Part shown: one piece after another, positions 21,791 to 36,700 of the stretch
Layout of the letters: each line of letters starts with the position of its first letter
Numbering within the stretch: the first letter of the stretch is position 1
Assembly: GCA_949710005.1 (NCBI GenBank)
Contig: OX453272.1
Span: forward strand, 43,344,657-43,408,656
Direction of reading: 5' to 3'
Length of the DNA: 64,000 bases
Origin: Ricordea florida
Taxonomy: Eukaryota; Cnidaria; Anthozoa; Corallimorpharia; Ricordeidae
Program-made: the position numbers and the translations under genes
Notes under the pieces: generated by a model
What the model was told of the DNA's origin: nothing
What the model saw: only the letters and a program-made list of their open reading frames with translations
Databases searched by the model: none

Positions 21791-24700
21791 GTGAGGAAAA
21801 TATATTGAGTTACAGTACTGTACGTCCATGTACCGTAGGTCATTGTTCTGACTGTTGATAAATTGACAAGTGTCTGTCTCTTTTATTCTTATAAACCCTT
21901 TAAGCCCCAAGGGGTCTCCCTGTGACATGTAAAATCATCTGGCGTTAGTCACTCTTAGGGCTCAAAAGGTTAACAAAGATGGGTGACTCTTGTTTACAAT
22001 TTACAGTAACTGGTATTGTAAATTTTATTGTAACTGTTATAGGTAAAAAAGAAATTCAGGTAAAAAATTTTAACCTGGGTTGAATTTCAGTCCTCTTTGT
22101 CTCCTAGCTCTAATTATAAATAATTAGTGTTAGTAAGACAAAAGAAAATTAATATTTAATCTAGGTTATAATTTTTTTACCTTAATTTAATTTTTATGTG
22201 CAACATAACCATTACAAGGCTGTGCTCTAACGGTGCCCTGTCGTCTAAGGTGACTAACACTTGGCTTTGGGTGACTGAAAATATTTTTGCTGTCACCCGG
22301 CTGGGTGACATGCTCCTGTTGGTTTCTTGATCTACAGTCAAATAGCTAGCCTCCCTGCAGATGTCCTTTAGGGTTCCTTAGTTACGTATGCTATCAAAAA
22401 GCAGAAAGAAAATGATGTGAGCTCTGCGATCGACGCTCAAACAGATCAAACCTCAAAAGTGTTGTGAAAAGTTCGCTTGGACTGATCTCTAAGAGGCAAG
22501 AAATGAAAACGGTTTGCAGCGTTGCTTTAGAGGAGATCCAAAATGCCTTTAACTCTTCTTATGAATGTTTTGGAAGCATTCTGGGCTATGGATTTATAAT
22601 AATTTTAATAATTAATAATTTATTTCTAGCGCATTACATTAAAAAATCTCAATGCTCTTACAGAATAAAAATGAGAAAAACGATAACGAAACCAATATAA
22701 GGAGAATATATTGATTTACAATGGATGATAAAATTCTAAAATTCATTGTAAGATACCAAAATTCATTATATATATATAAAAAAAATACTAAAGATCATTA
22801 TTAAACAAAAACGTTTTAAGCTTAGTTTTTAACGTATCCACTGATGGGGCACTTCTCACATCAAATGGGAGGCTATTCCACAGTGCTGGCACACAAGATG
22901 AAAAAGCGCGTCCCCCGTAGGTCTTTGTCCTAAACACCGGTATGTGCAGCCGCAGGTGATCAGTATTTGAACGAAGACACCTTATCGGTTGACGAAGATT
23001 AATAAGTTCCGCCATGTAACAGGGTGCTAAACCGTTATGAAACGCTTGCGCATGGGCAGCCAGTGAAGCTTGCAGAGGATTGGCGTGATGTGATCCGCTC
23101 TCCTTGTTTTTGTAACCAGCCAGGCGGCCGAGTTCTGAATGCGTTGAATTTTCGAGATTTCCTTGTCAGGAAGACTATACAAGAGACTGTTACAGTCGTC
23201 CAGTTTAGAGGACACAAAGGTGTGAACCAATTTTTCTGAACTTGGCTGGTCAAGATACTGACAAATATTTCCAATACGCTTTAGAGCAAATGAAGCAGAT
23301 TTGCAAAGATTGCTTACATGCGTGGACATCGTTAAGCACTGGTCAAGAGTGACCCCAAGATCGCGGGCATTCACGCTTGCCTTGATCTCAGAACCAGCAA
23401 TGTTCACCACGGCTATAGGTTGATGCTAAAGATAACAAGATGAAAAATGCAAAATTTCAGTTTTCGATGAGTTGCGTAATAATTTATTATCAGCCATCCA
23501 AGATAGTGCACAAAGCTCTGGAGGCCATGGGCAATGATTATATCTTCAATGGGCACGACGTAGAGAGAGAACAACAACGGGCCCAGCACCGAACCCTGAG
23601 GAACACCGCAGATTAACTTAGCGGAAAAAAAAAATATATTTATGGTTTAAATCGTGAGCACCAGTTGGATGTAAGTTCAGCAGTTTCAGAAGCCGTGGAA
23701 ATTGCCGAAAACAAAGGACTCGAGGCTGCAGCAGACTTGGCTTTTACACCTTAGGTTAAGCAAAAGCAAAAGATTGCCATGCGAGTGCCAGGTTGGTTGC
23801 AAGAGACAAAGTTAACAGACAATGGTTGGCAAACCATTTTATACTTCCTAAATCTGGGAAGAAGTGGGTTAAGTTATTTTTATTCATTTGAGAATGTCGT
23901 GGTCTTAATTCTTTGATTTAAGCTTATTTGTGTGAAATTTCTAGTCTCATTTTGTACTTCAAAGAGAAAATAATGTTCATCCTAGGTGTTAATCAAACTA
24001 AAGGCACGTCAAATAAACAAATTAGATTCCATGTCGCAGTGTGTCTGTTTTCTGTTCAGTAATCACAGATGACGTCACATTGCAGGAAGAACAAAATAGT
24101 GACACATTCATTGCACAGCAGACCCACTGCGGCATTCATTTGCCTGTCGTTAATTCTAACTTTTATGTAAATATCAATAAGACCAAGTTCAAATACCAAT
24201 AAGTGAGAACCTAATAATTAATCTGCTGTTTCCTTGGCTAGATTTTACTTGGTGCAGCAGACCCACTGGGGCATTGATTTGCCTGTGATTAAATATAACT
24301 TTTATACAAATTAATGTAGATAAAACTTTCAGCTAACAATAAATAAGAATCTAATTAATAATCTGCTGTTTTTTTTGGGTAAATTTTACCTGGGGCATTC
24401 ATTTGCCTGTGGTTAATTCTAACTTTTATTACTTTATAGAGCCTAACTGTTAAAGTCAAACAAACCAAGGGAACAAAGATGTGAACAGTCACACCACACT
24501 CCAGGATAAGTGCCAGGCCCGTCGACACCTTCAAACCACCCCAGAAAAAAAATCCTGCACACAAGCGGGCTTCAAAAAAATTTCATGCACCAAACATTTT
24601 TCACCCCTCCCCCTCGCTAAAACAAACAGTTAATCCTAGCCCTAAGAAAAAGCTAATCTTAACATAATTTATTACAAAAAGTGATAAATAAAATATTGTA

Positions 24701-27700
24701 ACTATGATCATCTTTAAAATAAATGCAACTGGTTTCCGGAAAAACTAATTCCCAAAAAATTCGACTACTTCTAAAGAATATATCTAGTATAATTATTATT
24801 TGACTGTAGTTAGAAAAAAACTGCCTGGTTAGAAAAAAATTATCTAGTTAGTAAAAAACTACCTAGTTAGAAAAAACAACTAACTGAGATTCAAAATTAA
24901 CTGCAACATATATATAGGAATTTATAGATCTCATCTTGGTCTTAAAGGCAAGATCAACATTTCTGGTTGTAAATTGTGGCCAGCTATGAAATGTTTGGCA
25001 CTCTCAGTTAAGCAAAAGTGTTTTAGTTGTCGGAAATTATTGGCAGTTGTTTTCCCTAAGTTCAATAAAGGTGGTTGTATAACTTGGCTTTGAGTCTCAT
25101 TGTGTTTGAAGCTATAATGTGCCTAAGTTGTGCAACCTTGGACGGAGATTTTTTTGTCTGGAACTTTGTTCCACTTATCCATTACTCATTTAGTTTCCCA
25201 ACTTTAATTGCCAAACCACTGAAAAATTTATAACAATATCACCTTTCTGTCAAGTGTAGTTTTGCTCGCATCCCTTTGAGATTCACACTAACCTTTTCTT
25301 TTTTTTTCATGCTTGCAAGGTCAAAATGTTCTTAAGTTGTGAGACATCTGTTTACTGGTAAAATGTTTGCGGGGAATTTTCTTTTGTGGTCATCTATGAC
25401 TCATATAGTTGTTTTCCAGCTGAAAGCAATAAAATGTCAAAATATAACACCGCACAAGAAATGGATCAGTCATTATCTACATATTAACGCGTCATTAATG
25501 CGTTCGGATTTATGCTGGCTTTAACACCTTTCTCCGGTATAATGGACATGTTCAATACCATTGCACAACAAAAATCCACTTTCTCGTTGAAGACTGCTTT
25601 TGAGCGAGCCACCCAGGAGACCAAGCAGAGATATGGCGCAGGCTTCTTTTGAGCTTTTTACTGAAAGCCTTTCGGATGGGACCTGCTCTCCATTTTCCCG
25701 GCATAAATCGCTGATTTTAACATGGCTGATATCGCTTTCCTATAACAAACTGACTGACTCTTCAGCTACATGTTCACTGGAAAGAGGGCACCATCTTTTC
25801 CTCTGGCTAAGACAAGACCCATAAATACGTTGGAGAGAAAATTCTCTCTTCCTCTTCCGAGTGCGTGCCACAGGTGTTGGCGTGCAAGGTGAAAATAACT
25901 TGTCTTTCCTGCAAAAGCCATCACATTGCCAAACGAAAGTAATCCATCAACCATCCTCAAAGTCGTGCTGGGAGATTTCCCCTGACTCCTGCGAGGGGTA
26001 AAGCTCCTCATGCTACTTTAAATGTAACAAGCTGCACAGGTTTCGATTTTAACAGCTTTTCCAAATAGCTTTTAAAATTTTTCCTGTCGTACACGGGCGG
26101 TTACGTGCGGTTCAGGGGCGAATGGGTTAAATAATGATGGCTCATTAGTTTTTCAAAAGAAATTGTTACTTCTGCTACGACAGGCATAAAGTGCGGTCAG
26201 CGATAAATCGTAAATTGCTGAATAAACACGGGAGTCGCTCTTTGATGCTAATTTAATATTTTTACAGGTTTTTTACTGCTGTGTCTGGAAGGCTAAAACA
26301 TAACTTAACATTGTTTTTCAGTAAAACACAATGTGCGATTATTTTTGTGGCTGTTTTAGTAACAGGTATAAATCGATTAAGTCCGGCATAATTTGTCTTT
26401 GTTGTCATGACAAGCCATTCCATATCAACTACTAAAAACAAATACACAAAGGCAATATTTAGCAATCAGAGAAGGTAGCTGGTTTAATACCATTTGACTG
26501 AATCCACAAAAATCTCCTTTGCCCTGAACATTTCACTGATAATATAGGAAAGAAAACACTTCTGTTCTGCACTTAAACAATGATTTTCCAACAAAATGAC
26601 TTTAATATTCAAAAAAGATAATAATTTTGGGGCGGCCATGGGTTTTGTAGAAATTAATCCTGGAAAGCCCCATGGGATCTGAGTCATTTATCCGAAGCAA
26701 ATTTTCTTTTCTACCTAAAAAATGGTTGAGAGCCTGAAGGGCTTCTAGAAATTTGCCTTAATTAGAGCACAGCCTCATATTAACTATTTATTATAGTTAT
26801 TGTAATTTCAACTTGACAAACTACTACTGAGACTTCAAGCTGAGATTGCTGAGACTTCAAGCTGAGACTTCAAACTGCTTATGATAATTTTCTTGTATAT
26901 CATTGGCCCAAAAACTGCTGGATATTTTTCCAGTCAGTGTAAAAATTTGTATTTGGGACATTTTATGGGGTAGTTGCCTGCAATCAGACAATTATTATAA
27001 CAGGTGATTGGTCTCATTGCTCAAAGTTAAACAACCGATCACAACATTGAATTTCAATAATTTGAAAACAAGAACTTGCATTCAAGAGGTGTGGCTTCTT
27101 TGGAAATGAAGAACACAAATCATATAAAAACTCTTAAAAATGACCTATTAAAAATTAAACTGGTTTAAAATCATCAAACCAGTTTAAAAATTTGAAACTG
27201 GTTCAAAAAAAGTTTGAGGCAGAAAAAAAATTGAACCACAACATACCTACCAAAAAGGATACCGCTAAACTCAGGTTACAAATAACTTCGTAAACATTTT
27301 AGTCAATTTTGCACCCCTTTAAATTAAGCTCTTGGTGATGATCTGTGCAATTGCTTCTTTGTAAATGTAGATGATCTTTGTCCTGATTCTTCAATTTCTG
27401 ATGGCTGTACCAAAGATTATGATGCAAATGATGATGACGATGACGATGACAATGATAATAATGATTATAGTGACGATGACAATGAAGATAGTGGTAATGA
27501 AGAAAATGGGACAATTGAGTTGGCTGAAAACATGCCCTCATCGCCAATAAGAACAGTATCTTATGAGGGGCAAACAAGCACTCCATCCAGACCTTCAAGA
27601 ACAAGTAGCAACATGTCAAACTTTGTCTGGAGTTCAACCTCTCGCTATCGACCATTTGTAGATCGTAGTATCAAGAAAATGGGCTTGATTAAACTTGGTA

Positions 27701-30700
27701 AGAGGATTGGCGATATCTTGGACAGCACCATTATGAAAGCGAGACGTGTACTTGCTTCCCCATTGGACAGTTGCCAGGCTGACAACTGCCACTGTGCTAT
27801 AATCAGGCAGCTGTCTGTGGATTATTTGGATGCATTGTTGAATGGAGACAGTGAAGCTGAAACTCAAGTGTCATGCAGTTGTCATCCTCATCATTCAGGG
27901 TCTTTCGATTCGGAAAGTTTTGATGGAAGGGTTTGGAGTGATGATTTAGACAAAATTGGTCTCCCGTCTTTCCGTCCATTGTATCTTTTCCTGTCACGCA
28001 TTCCTTTGGATATAAGCCATGAATGCCTGCGATTAAGGCTGCAGCACAGACCTAAAGGGGAACCCTCATCGCTGAGTGTAAGGCAGGTAAGAATAAGTCA
28101 GTGAAGGGTTTTCATTAAATGTTTATGGAGATTAAAAGAAATGTGCTCATTGCAACTTGGTTTTTTATTAGAGTACTGTATTTATGTCTTCAAAAGAATC
28201 ATCCAACATGTGAATAAAATTGCATTTTCCCTGATGTACAGTAACCGTTGGTGAAAAGAATCAGGGGACACATCAGCTTTGCTCAGTTAGTAATGTTATT
28301 TGATAATTTGAAAAGCAGTCAAATTTACAATGTACAGTGCTGTGTGAATGATAAGTCTGGCATTAAAGCCTTTAGCTGGTGATGGCACAGAGTGTGTTGT
28401 TTCCTTAGGCATGAAGCATACTGTAGCTCTACAGTGTACCTTGTCTCTCCTCAGATCTAAAATAGGGTATACATGTATATGGATAGCAGCAATGTACGGT
28501 CTGTATTGATAGGGATAACCTTGCAAGAGGCCCTGCCAGGAAGGGGGGGGGGTCCCAGGTCGCTTGTCGGAATTTTAAAATGCCTCGTGTCGGTGTTTTG
28601 TCAAGGCTTCATGTCGCTGTCGGAAATCAAGGGACAACTACTTCAGTTCTTTGTCGCTAATTCTCGGCTTTGATGTCGCTTTCGACATTTTTTAATAGAA
28701 TGGCAGTCGTTTGTTGCTATTTCATTTGGTCGCTGTCGCTACTTTTCGGCCCGTGTCGCTTGTCGGAATTTACCCTGGCAGGGCCTCTTGCAACAGACTA
28801 GGATCCCATCTACCAGCCAGACATGATACATGCAGATGGGTCACAATGTACAATAGCAACTGGGATAAGCTCTGTCTGTTTGGGTCTAATACATGTAGGT
28901 TGCGTGCTCTTTTGCCCTCTAGCTTTGAAGTTTCTTACATTACATTTAGAACCTCTTTCAGTTGTTTTTACTGATTATCGACAGCTGCTGCGAGAATGTA
29001 AGGAAGTGCTCCTTGGTGCTGTTCTTGTCAAAGACTACTATCTCAGTTTATTGGATGGGATTGCTGACCCAGACGACTTGCAGAAAGATAGTATTGACAT
29101 TGAAGAGTTTGAGCAAGATCTTCAAAGTCTGCTTCAGGTATTAAAAGTTGTAATAATAATCAATTAACTATTAATAATAATTACTTAATTAATTATTTAT
29201 TAATAATTATTACTAATGCATTTACAGTATAGATGATTTGCAGTGATATCAATGTAGTATATTCTGATAAATAGGGTTGCGATTTTATTTGGTTAAATGT
29301 AATTTAACTAAGTTGACTGCCACAAGGTTAACTGTTAAGCAGTCCACAAGCTTAGTGGTTAAGCAGTCCACAAGCTTAGCGGTCAGTTGGTTATAAACTT
29401 AGTGGTCAAGCGGTTATAAGCTTAGCATTTCAAGTGGTTCACAATCTTAGAGGTTTAGCGGTCCACAAGTTTAGCGGTCCACAAGTTTAGCGGTGCACAG
29501 GCTTAGCGGTCAATCAGCCCACAAGCTTTGCAGGTATCCAGCAATAGCTTTGTACACTGCTAGGATCTGTAATATTCTTCATTGCGTATTCGTGCAGTGG
29601 TCTCTGGGGGCTCATGACGGGGTTGCAGGGATTTGCCAGCCACAGGGCAGTATTCTATCTAGGGGCTGACTAACCACAGGGGAAGCCCCTGGATATCGCT
29701 CAATGTTTCTTGAAATGCGTAGGAAAAAGTGTGTTTTGCATCTGTTATTAGCCAGAGTAAATAAGCTAATAGAAATTGGATTAATTACTGGTACTTCCCC
29801 TTGTTGGTTTGTTTGTTGGGTTGATAGAAAATTATGATTAATTGAAAACTTTGAATAGTAGCAAATTAAAGTGATTTTTAAGAAGATGATTATTTTGTAG
29901 TTGTGAAATCTCAGAGTAACTCAGAGGTATATAGGAGGTTCAGTCATGTACACTGTATTTCCTCTCAGTGATTGGGCCCTGTCATTCTCCTGTTCTGAGT
30001 AGCATTTTCTGTTATATCTTGCTTTAAAGAATTAGGTGTAAATTCAAAATTATTCCTGAGACTGGCAACTTTGTCAATTCTCTTCATTTGTATACTTGAA
30101 AATCTATTAGTATTGTAAGGAGACATCAAGTACTGATCGTCTCTGGAGCTGAATGGTGTACCAGTATCTTGCTTTTTTGGTGAGAACTGTGCTTTTGGTT
30201 TATTACATGGCTGCACTGAGATGCAAAATCTCACTTTGATTGTTGAAATATTTTTCAACACAAAAAGACAAATTTTGTATAACTTCTCCAAGCAACCATA
30301 TAATGTTCTATGTATTATATGAAACTCCAATGAAATACCCAACCAGTTCATTTAAATGCCTTTTGTAGTTTTAAGGTGCAGATTAGCAACAGTGATTTCA
30401 CAGGTGGAAATAACTTGTTAATTTTACGTGTGAAGATATCTTGTTTTTGCACAATTAAAGCTCACCTGGTATTTCACTGGTTTTATTTGTATGATGAGCA
30501 TATTTCTGTTATTATCCACCAGGTTTATTTTGAGTACTTGCACAATGTTATCCACTTGGTACAAAGACTGCCTCAGGCTTCTAAAGGCCTCAAGAATATC
30601 CTTGAAGAAGAATGGGACTTTGTCAAGACAAGATGTCGACATGTCAGGGGAGGGGAAGTTGAAGGTGGAACTAGATTCTGGTAAATATTAATGTGTCTAC

Positions 30701-33700
30701 ATGTAAGGAACCATTAACCTTTTAAGCCCTGAGGGGTCTCCCTGTGACAAGTAAAATCATCTGGTGTTAGCCAGAGTAAAATCTATAAAGACACTAATGG
30801 GGCTTAAAGTGTTAAGGAGATAGTTTTTAACCCTTTAAGCCCTGAGGTGTCTCCCTGTGACAAGTAAAATCATCTGGCGTTAGCCAGAGTAAAATCTATA
30901 AAGACACTATTGGGGCTTAAAGGGTTGAGGAGGGATGTGCGATAACTTAAAGGTCCAATGTTGATCCAATCCATGCCCAATGCCCAGAGTTGATTACTTG
31001 ATTGGCAGAAGATTTGGGATATGGTATATTTTGTGGTTCAATTTTATCCTTCGTTTGAATTTTATTTTTCTTTGTTTGTTTTTGATATGGTAATGTAGGA
31101 TAATGAGTTTGAAACAAAAGAAAAGAAAATTTTAACCTTGGATAAAATTGAACCACAACTTATATACCCAGATCTATGAATGTCCCCTGTACCCTTACAG
31201 CCGAAGCAAAGTCCTATGGATAAGCTATTAGCCTGTACATTCACTCTGATGTTTGCTGAGAATGTTTGTCTCACAGAAGCGTCAGTTAAACTTATGTAAG
31301 AATGCCTCAATTTAGATATTGTGAGATTCAAGTAGCAAGTTTTACTTGAATTGCAGTAGTCATCCTCCCCATTTCATCTTTGCAGCAAAGACCTGGTCAA
31401 AGGTGATGTGTCAGGGAGAATAAATTTGAAAGAAATAGTACTTTATAATACTTAATGTGACAAAGATTTGTTTTTCTAAAACAAATGACAGATTCCAATA
31501 AATGTGCACATTGCAACCAGTTGGTCAATCAGACATGGTTGATGCTATGCTGGTTTGAAATAATGATTCTAACTTAAGAATTTATAATTCCCTGATGCAA
31601 TAAAATGATGTTGCCCATTTGCAAAGTGTAATTAAGCGTTGGGTAATAACCCGCCATTGTCAGGGTTTTGAATGGAGCGTGGGCGCTATTGATATGCCAA
31701 GCTTCTCAGCAAACCAGTGTAGCATCAATTATGTCAGATTCCAAGAATTTGCAGTACCTGTAGTCGAAACTAATTCTTTTTCTCTAAGTCCAAACCATGT
31801 TTTTATGTATGTTGTGTCAGTGTTATGGCGTCAGGACTGCTGGAATCAACTGGAGATTTTTTGGATTCTGGTTTGGATCAGTGTTGTTCAGATCTACATA
31901 ATAACACAGATCATGGTGAAGATCTCAGGTACATTTAACATGTCAATTAACCTATAAAGAAATGAATCCTTTCCTGTCAATCATTTCTTTGTTATTTACA
32001 GACTTGATGTACCAGTTACTGCCTGGTTAAATTTGATTTAAACTAGGTTGGTTTGTAATTATGTTGTGTCTGGTATTCATTACCATAACCATAGACAAAG
32101 AAATTAGAAACTAACCTAGATCAAATCAAATTTAACCAGAAATCAAATTGAACATGTAACATTATTATGTCTGTTTTGTTGCTTGAAGGAATGTTTGCTT
32201 TTCGAACTGCAGAAAGAAATGGCTGGGTCTAAACCTACAGCTATCTTAAGTGCTTGTTAACCAAAAACATTACAAATATACATGTACATCTGGGCAATAT
32301 CATTTGCGCATACAGAATTTGTTTCATTTAACATTAATTGGCACTTTTTGGTACTGTTGTTTAGTTGGAAAGAAAACAGACTAGTCAGTGTTCTCCTTTT
32401 ATTTCAGCTCAACAGGTAATAGAGTTTTTCAAACCGGTAAAACACTTGCGTAGCTGTTGAATTGTCAAGAATTTCAGGCCATTTTAGGTGGTAACAAGCG
32501 CTGTTCCAGGCGGTAAATTTTACCGGTTACCGCCTGAAAAGGAGAACACTGCTAGTCGTAGATGTTTTCATTAAGAACTCTATGTAGTGAACAGCTTTTG
32601 CCTTAAAGTTGAGCTTATATATAAAGTAAAAACCCAGTTTCATGGTCTTACCCCCACATGTCTCCTATAACTCAGTGGTAGAACATGTGAACTAGTAATT
32701 GGAGGATTGTACTGTAGGTTTGATTCCTGTCAGAAGAACTCAAATTTGGTTTTTCCAAGTTTGCCCGTGACAGGGCCGACAAGTACACATTTTACCAATT
32801 TTTCCAGGACCATAATTCACCGTCTTCATTATTTAACAACCCTTTCACCTTATGGACATTCAAATCCTAGCAGTACACAGGATGTTTGTCCCATGAACCT
32901 AGTTTAATGGCCTTGCTTCCACGAAAAACCTACAGCTCAGTGGTAGAGTGTCTGAACTAGTAATCTGAAGGTTGTAGGTTAGACTCCAGTTGGAAGAACT
33001 TGGGTTTGCTTTTTCTGAGTTTACCTGTGACATTGCTGAAAAATACATCCACATAAAATACACTGTAGAAACACTGTAATCTGTTTTTTCTTATTGGCAA
33101 AAGCTGTACAATTAGCTGGTAGTAATTGCAGTGGATAAAAATTGACTCCATACTAAGTTGCTCAATAATAGAGTTGCGTTAAGTAAGGGTGAAGGATTTT
33201 TAGTGCAAAAAATGATGGAAACATGCTAAATATGACACTCTTATTTTAATTGCAAAGGCTGTTCTTTTCTTCTTTTTTTGAGAATGAACCTAATGTTTGT
33301 GTCATTTTCATTCTTTTCCCTGCAACAGACGTAAAGTGCTTGAGGCATGTCGTGGATTCAAACATTTATTTAATGAAGCCAGAGAAAGGGCTTCAAAAGC
33401 TTTGGGCTTCACAAAGAAGCTACGGAATGACTTGGAAAATGCTGCAATGTTCAGCATAGATGTGCCCATGTCGGACCTAATGACACGACTAGAAATAACA
33501 GGACATGTGCAAGTAAGAAGGCTGTAATCATGGTTAATTCTTGCACAAAAAGATTGTTTAATCACATCAGTTGAGAAATGTATAGAGGTGTAATAAAAAA
33601 GATAAGCTGACATTTTGATTGTTAGCACTTTGTCATTTGTTCTGACAAAGAGCTAATACTTAAAACATGAGGTCTGCTTCCTATCTTATGGTGACCAGTA

Positions 33701-36700
33701 CAACTTGCATTTAACAAGTGTTTTCAATTAACTTTAGCCTGCAAAAACAACCACCAGTACTTTTCAACACTGTGGTTGTTTGCCATGTTCTGGGCAAGAG
33801 AGACATCTGTGCCTGAGCAGCAGAAATTCCATGATGATAACAAAAAATGTCTCTCTTGCTTGAACATGATATTTCAATGTTTGTTTTTCAATTATATAGT
33901 GACACAACACCAGTTTCTTTGAAGACCAACCCCTATATTGTAATTAATTCTTAGTCTAGTGGTGATGCCAGGATGTGGTAGTAGTTGCCTTAAAGTTCAG
34001 GGTTGGAGATCCAGTGTTTGCATTAAGACCATGGTAGTGTAGAATGAAAACCGTATATCAATAGCACCATGATAAGGTCAAAGTACAGTCAACTTGAAAA
34101 TGATTTATCATTGTTTAGGGGAGTGCTAAAGAGTGCCCGTAGTTTTGTATGTTTATATGCTGCTCTCGCTCATGAAATTTCAACACTCCAAGAAAAATTT
34201 CTCTGCTCTGTGTAGTCATGTAATGCTCTATTGTATAAAGTAGGCCTGAAATACAGTACCTAACCATTTCATTTAAATGGCTTTGGTAGTACTAAGGTGC
34301 AATTAATTTATTAAGCAATCATAGCAATATTGTTATTTTTGCTTGTGAAAGTACATGTATCATGTTTTTGTGTGAAAGCTCGCTGGTGTTTAAATGGTAT
34401 GGTATGGTAACTTTATTATACATGTTACTATATTTCCATTCATGTACATTTATATCAATTATATCATATCATTTATGTCAATTAATTATGAAAAATTAAG
34501 ACAAATAATTATAATAATCATTAAAGAGCCCTTTAATGGGGTTCTTGGGCTATTAACAGTTGTCAAAGACCAAGTTTATTGCTTTGGATATTGGTACAAC
34601 AATTCAGCTAATTGCTTTCCCCTCTGGTTTGTGCAAAAAAATTCATGATTCTGTTTAATACATACAATGTACTGTTCCTCTGTTTATAGGTTGTAGCAAG
34701 GCATATGACTGGTCTCTTGATGTTTGTTCCAAAGGACTTGATCCAAGATGAATGGTATAAAGTCAACAGAATTATGTTATTCAATTATGGTACCATTAAC
34801 TATTAAAACAATGCATTCAGCTTTTAAAAAAAATTAAGAGGGAATCCATCAGGAAATTGAGTAATTTCAATTTTCTGTGGACAAAAACCTTGCACCAGAA
34901 TAATTTAAACAATATTGACTTCTTTTTTAGACTTTTTAAGGGCTATAGATATGATGAGTTATCTGTAATAACACCAGACACTTTCTCATGGGAGTCCAAG
35001 AAAATAAATGTCAAATTTCACTAGAACTGTGAAAACACAGCTAAAATTCTGAAAATTTCCTGTGGAAGATGCCATTTTTGTGAAATTTGACATTTATATT
35101 CTCTGTCTCAGCCTATAATAAATTTTCTTTGGTGTTATTACAGACAACCAATTAGGTCTGTAGCCCTTGAAAAATGTTAACAAGAATGCAAGATTGTACA
35201 AAAATTATTTTAGCACAAGGTTTTTCTCCACTCAAAATGCAATTTCCTGATGGATTCCATCTTAATGTGTGACAGTTGGCTTGAGATCTCAGTTGGTTAG
35301 AGTGTTGCACTGGTATTGCAAGATCATGGGTTCAAATCCCGGTCAATCCTGAATTTTTTGAGGTCTTTTCTTTGCAACTAGTAAAGTTGCGCACATAACT
35401 GAGATGATCTTCCACTTTATACTAAACCTTTCTTTTGCAGTTAACATACATGTTGTGGTTCAATTTTTTCCTTGGTTTAAATTTTATTTTCCTTTGTTTT
35501 TTGGTATGGTAATGTATTATAATGAGTTTGAAACAAAGGAAAATAAAATTTAACCAAGGAAAAAATTGAACTACCAACAACATATACATATAATCTCCTT
35601 GTATTGACATTCATATCTTCATCCTCAATGGGTATATTACGAAGTCACAAATGACTACCAAGCAGTTGGCTTGATACATGTAGTTCAGGGGGTTAGAGTA
35701 TTGCACTGGTATCACAAAGTCATGAGTTTGATTCCTGTTCAAGCCTGAATTTTTTCAGGTCTTAGCTTTTCAACTGCCTTTAATAGCAGTGTAACTACAT
35801 AAATGATATGATCTTTCACTTGTTAAAAAGTTATAGACTTCTTATGGTTTTATTCTAAATGGCTGGTAACACACTTTAATGATGCAGAACCAAGATAGAG
35901 TAATTTGTGCCAAAACTGTACTGCTCATGGCCAGCTCATAATTAAAAATTGCATGGTTTGCAATAATTTATAATTATGTCACAATGATATTTAAACTGAT
36001 GCTATGATTATTGTAAACAATAGTAATTATTCAGTTTGTCATTGTGACCCTAATATTTGTTTGCTTACAATTTCTAGCCAAATCATTCATCTTTTGAACG
36101 CGTGCTGTATCCAGGAAGAACTTGGTGATCAAGCCATAAAAGACAGCCGTGGATACCTTTTGATAATGCCTTCAGGTTGCGTGAATAGCAGCAATGAAGC
36201 ACCTGTTTGGACTGGCAAGAAAGTTGTTGTTAATCCTACAATGGATACCGCAATCAGCTTAGCTGACATACAGGTAAAAAAGAAGGAAAAAAAAACGTGT
36301 CAATTCAATTTTAAAACTTTTACAAGACTAGTGTACTTTACAACATAGTGTAGCTACTGTATTAGAGTTTCGAATCAACAGCTGCACTTGTAGATTTGGC
36401 TTGTAAAAGTTTTGTTAAATTGACTTGTGGCTTCTAAACAGGTCAGTTAAGTCATGTGGCATTGCAAACCTGTGTGAAGCAACTTTTTTCACCTAGCTGG
36501 AGGCAGTGTACCTGGGAAGGTTAAGCCCAGGGCTTTCAATTTAGAAAAACTATGGGCGGCCGTCACCACCAAAATTACAAGATCATTAAACGGCAAAGAA
36601 GAAAGACAAATGGTTTAGTGATGGTTTGCGTAATGGAATAAATGATTGAGAAATGATACTGTCTAGATACAAATAGTTAGGTGTTCTTGTGTCAAATGGT

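Noticed and set aside
35275..35345. Functional tRNA gene
   Set aside because: Good A and B boxes, but no full cloverleaf could be drawn and the downstream body is shared with other copies, so it is a SINE head. The same applies to 5820, 32668, 45195 and 47730.
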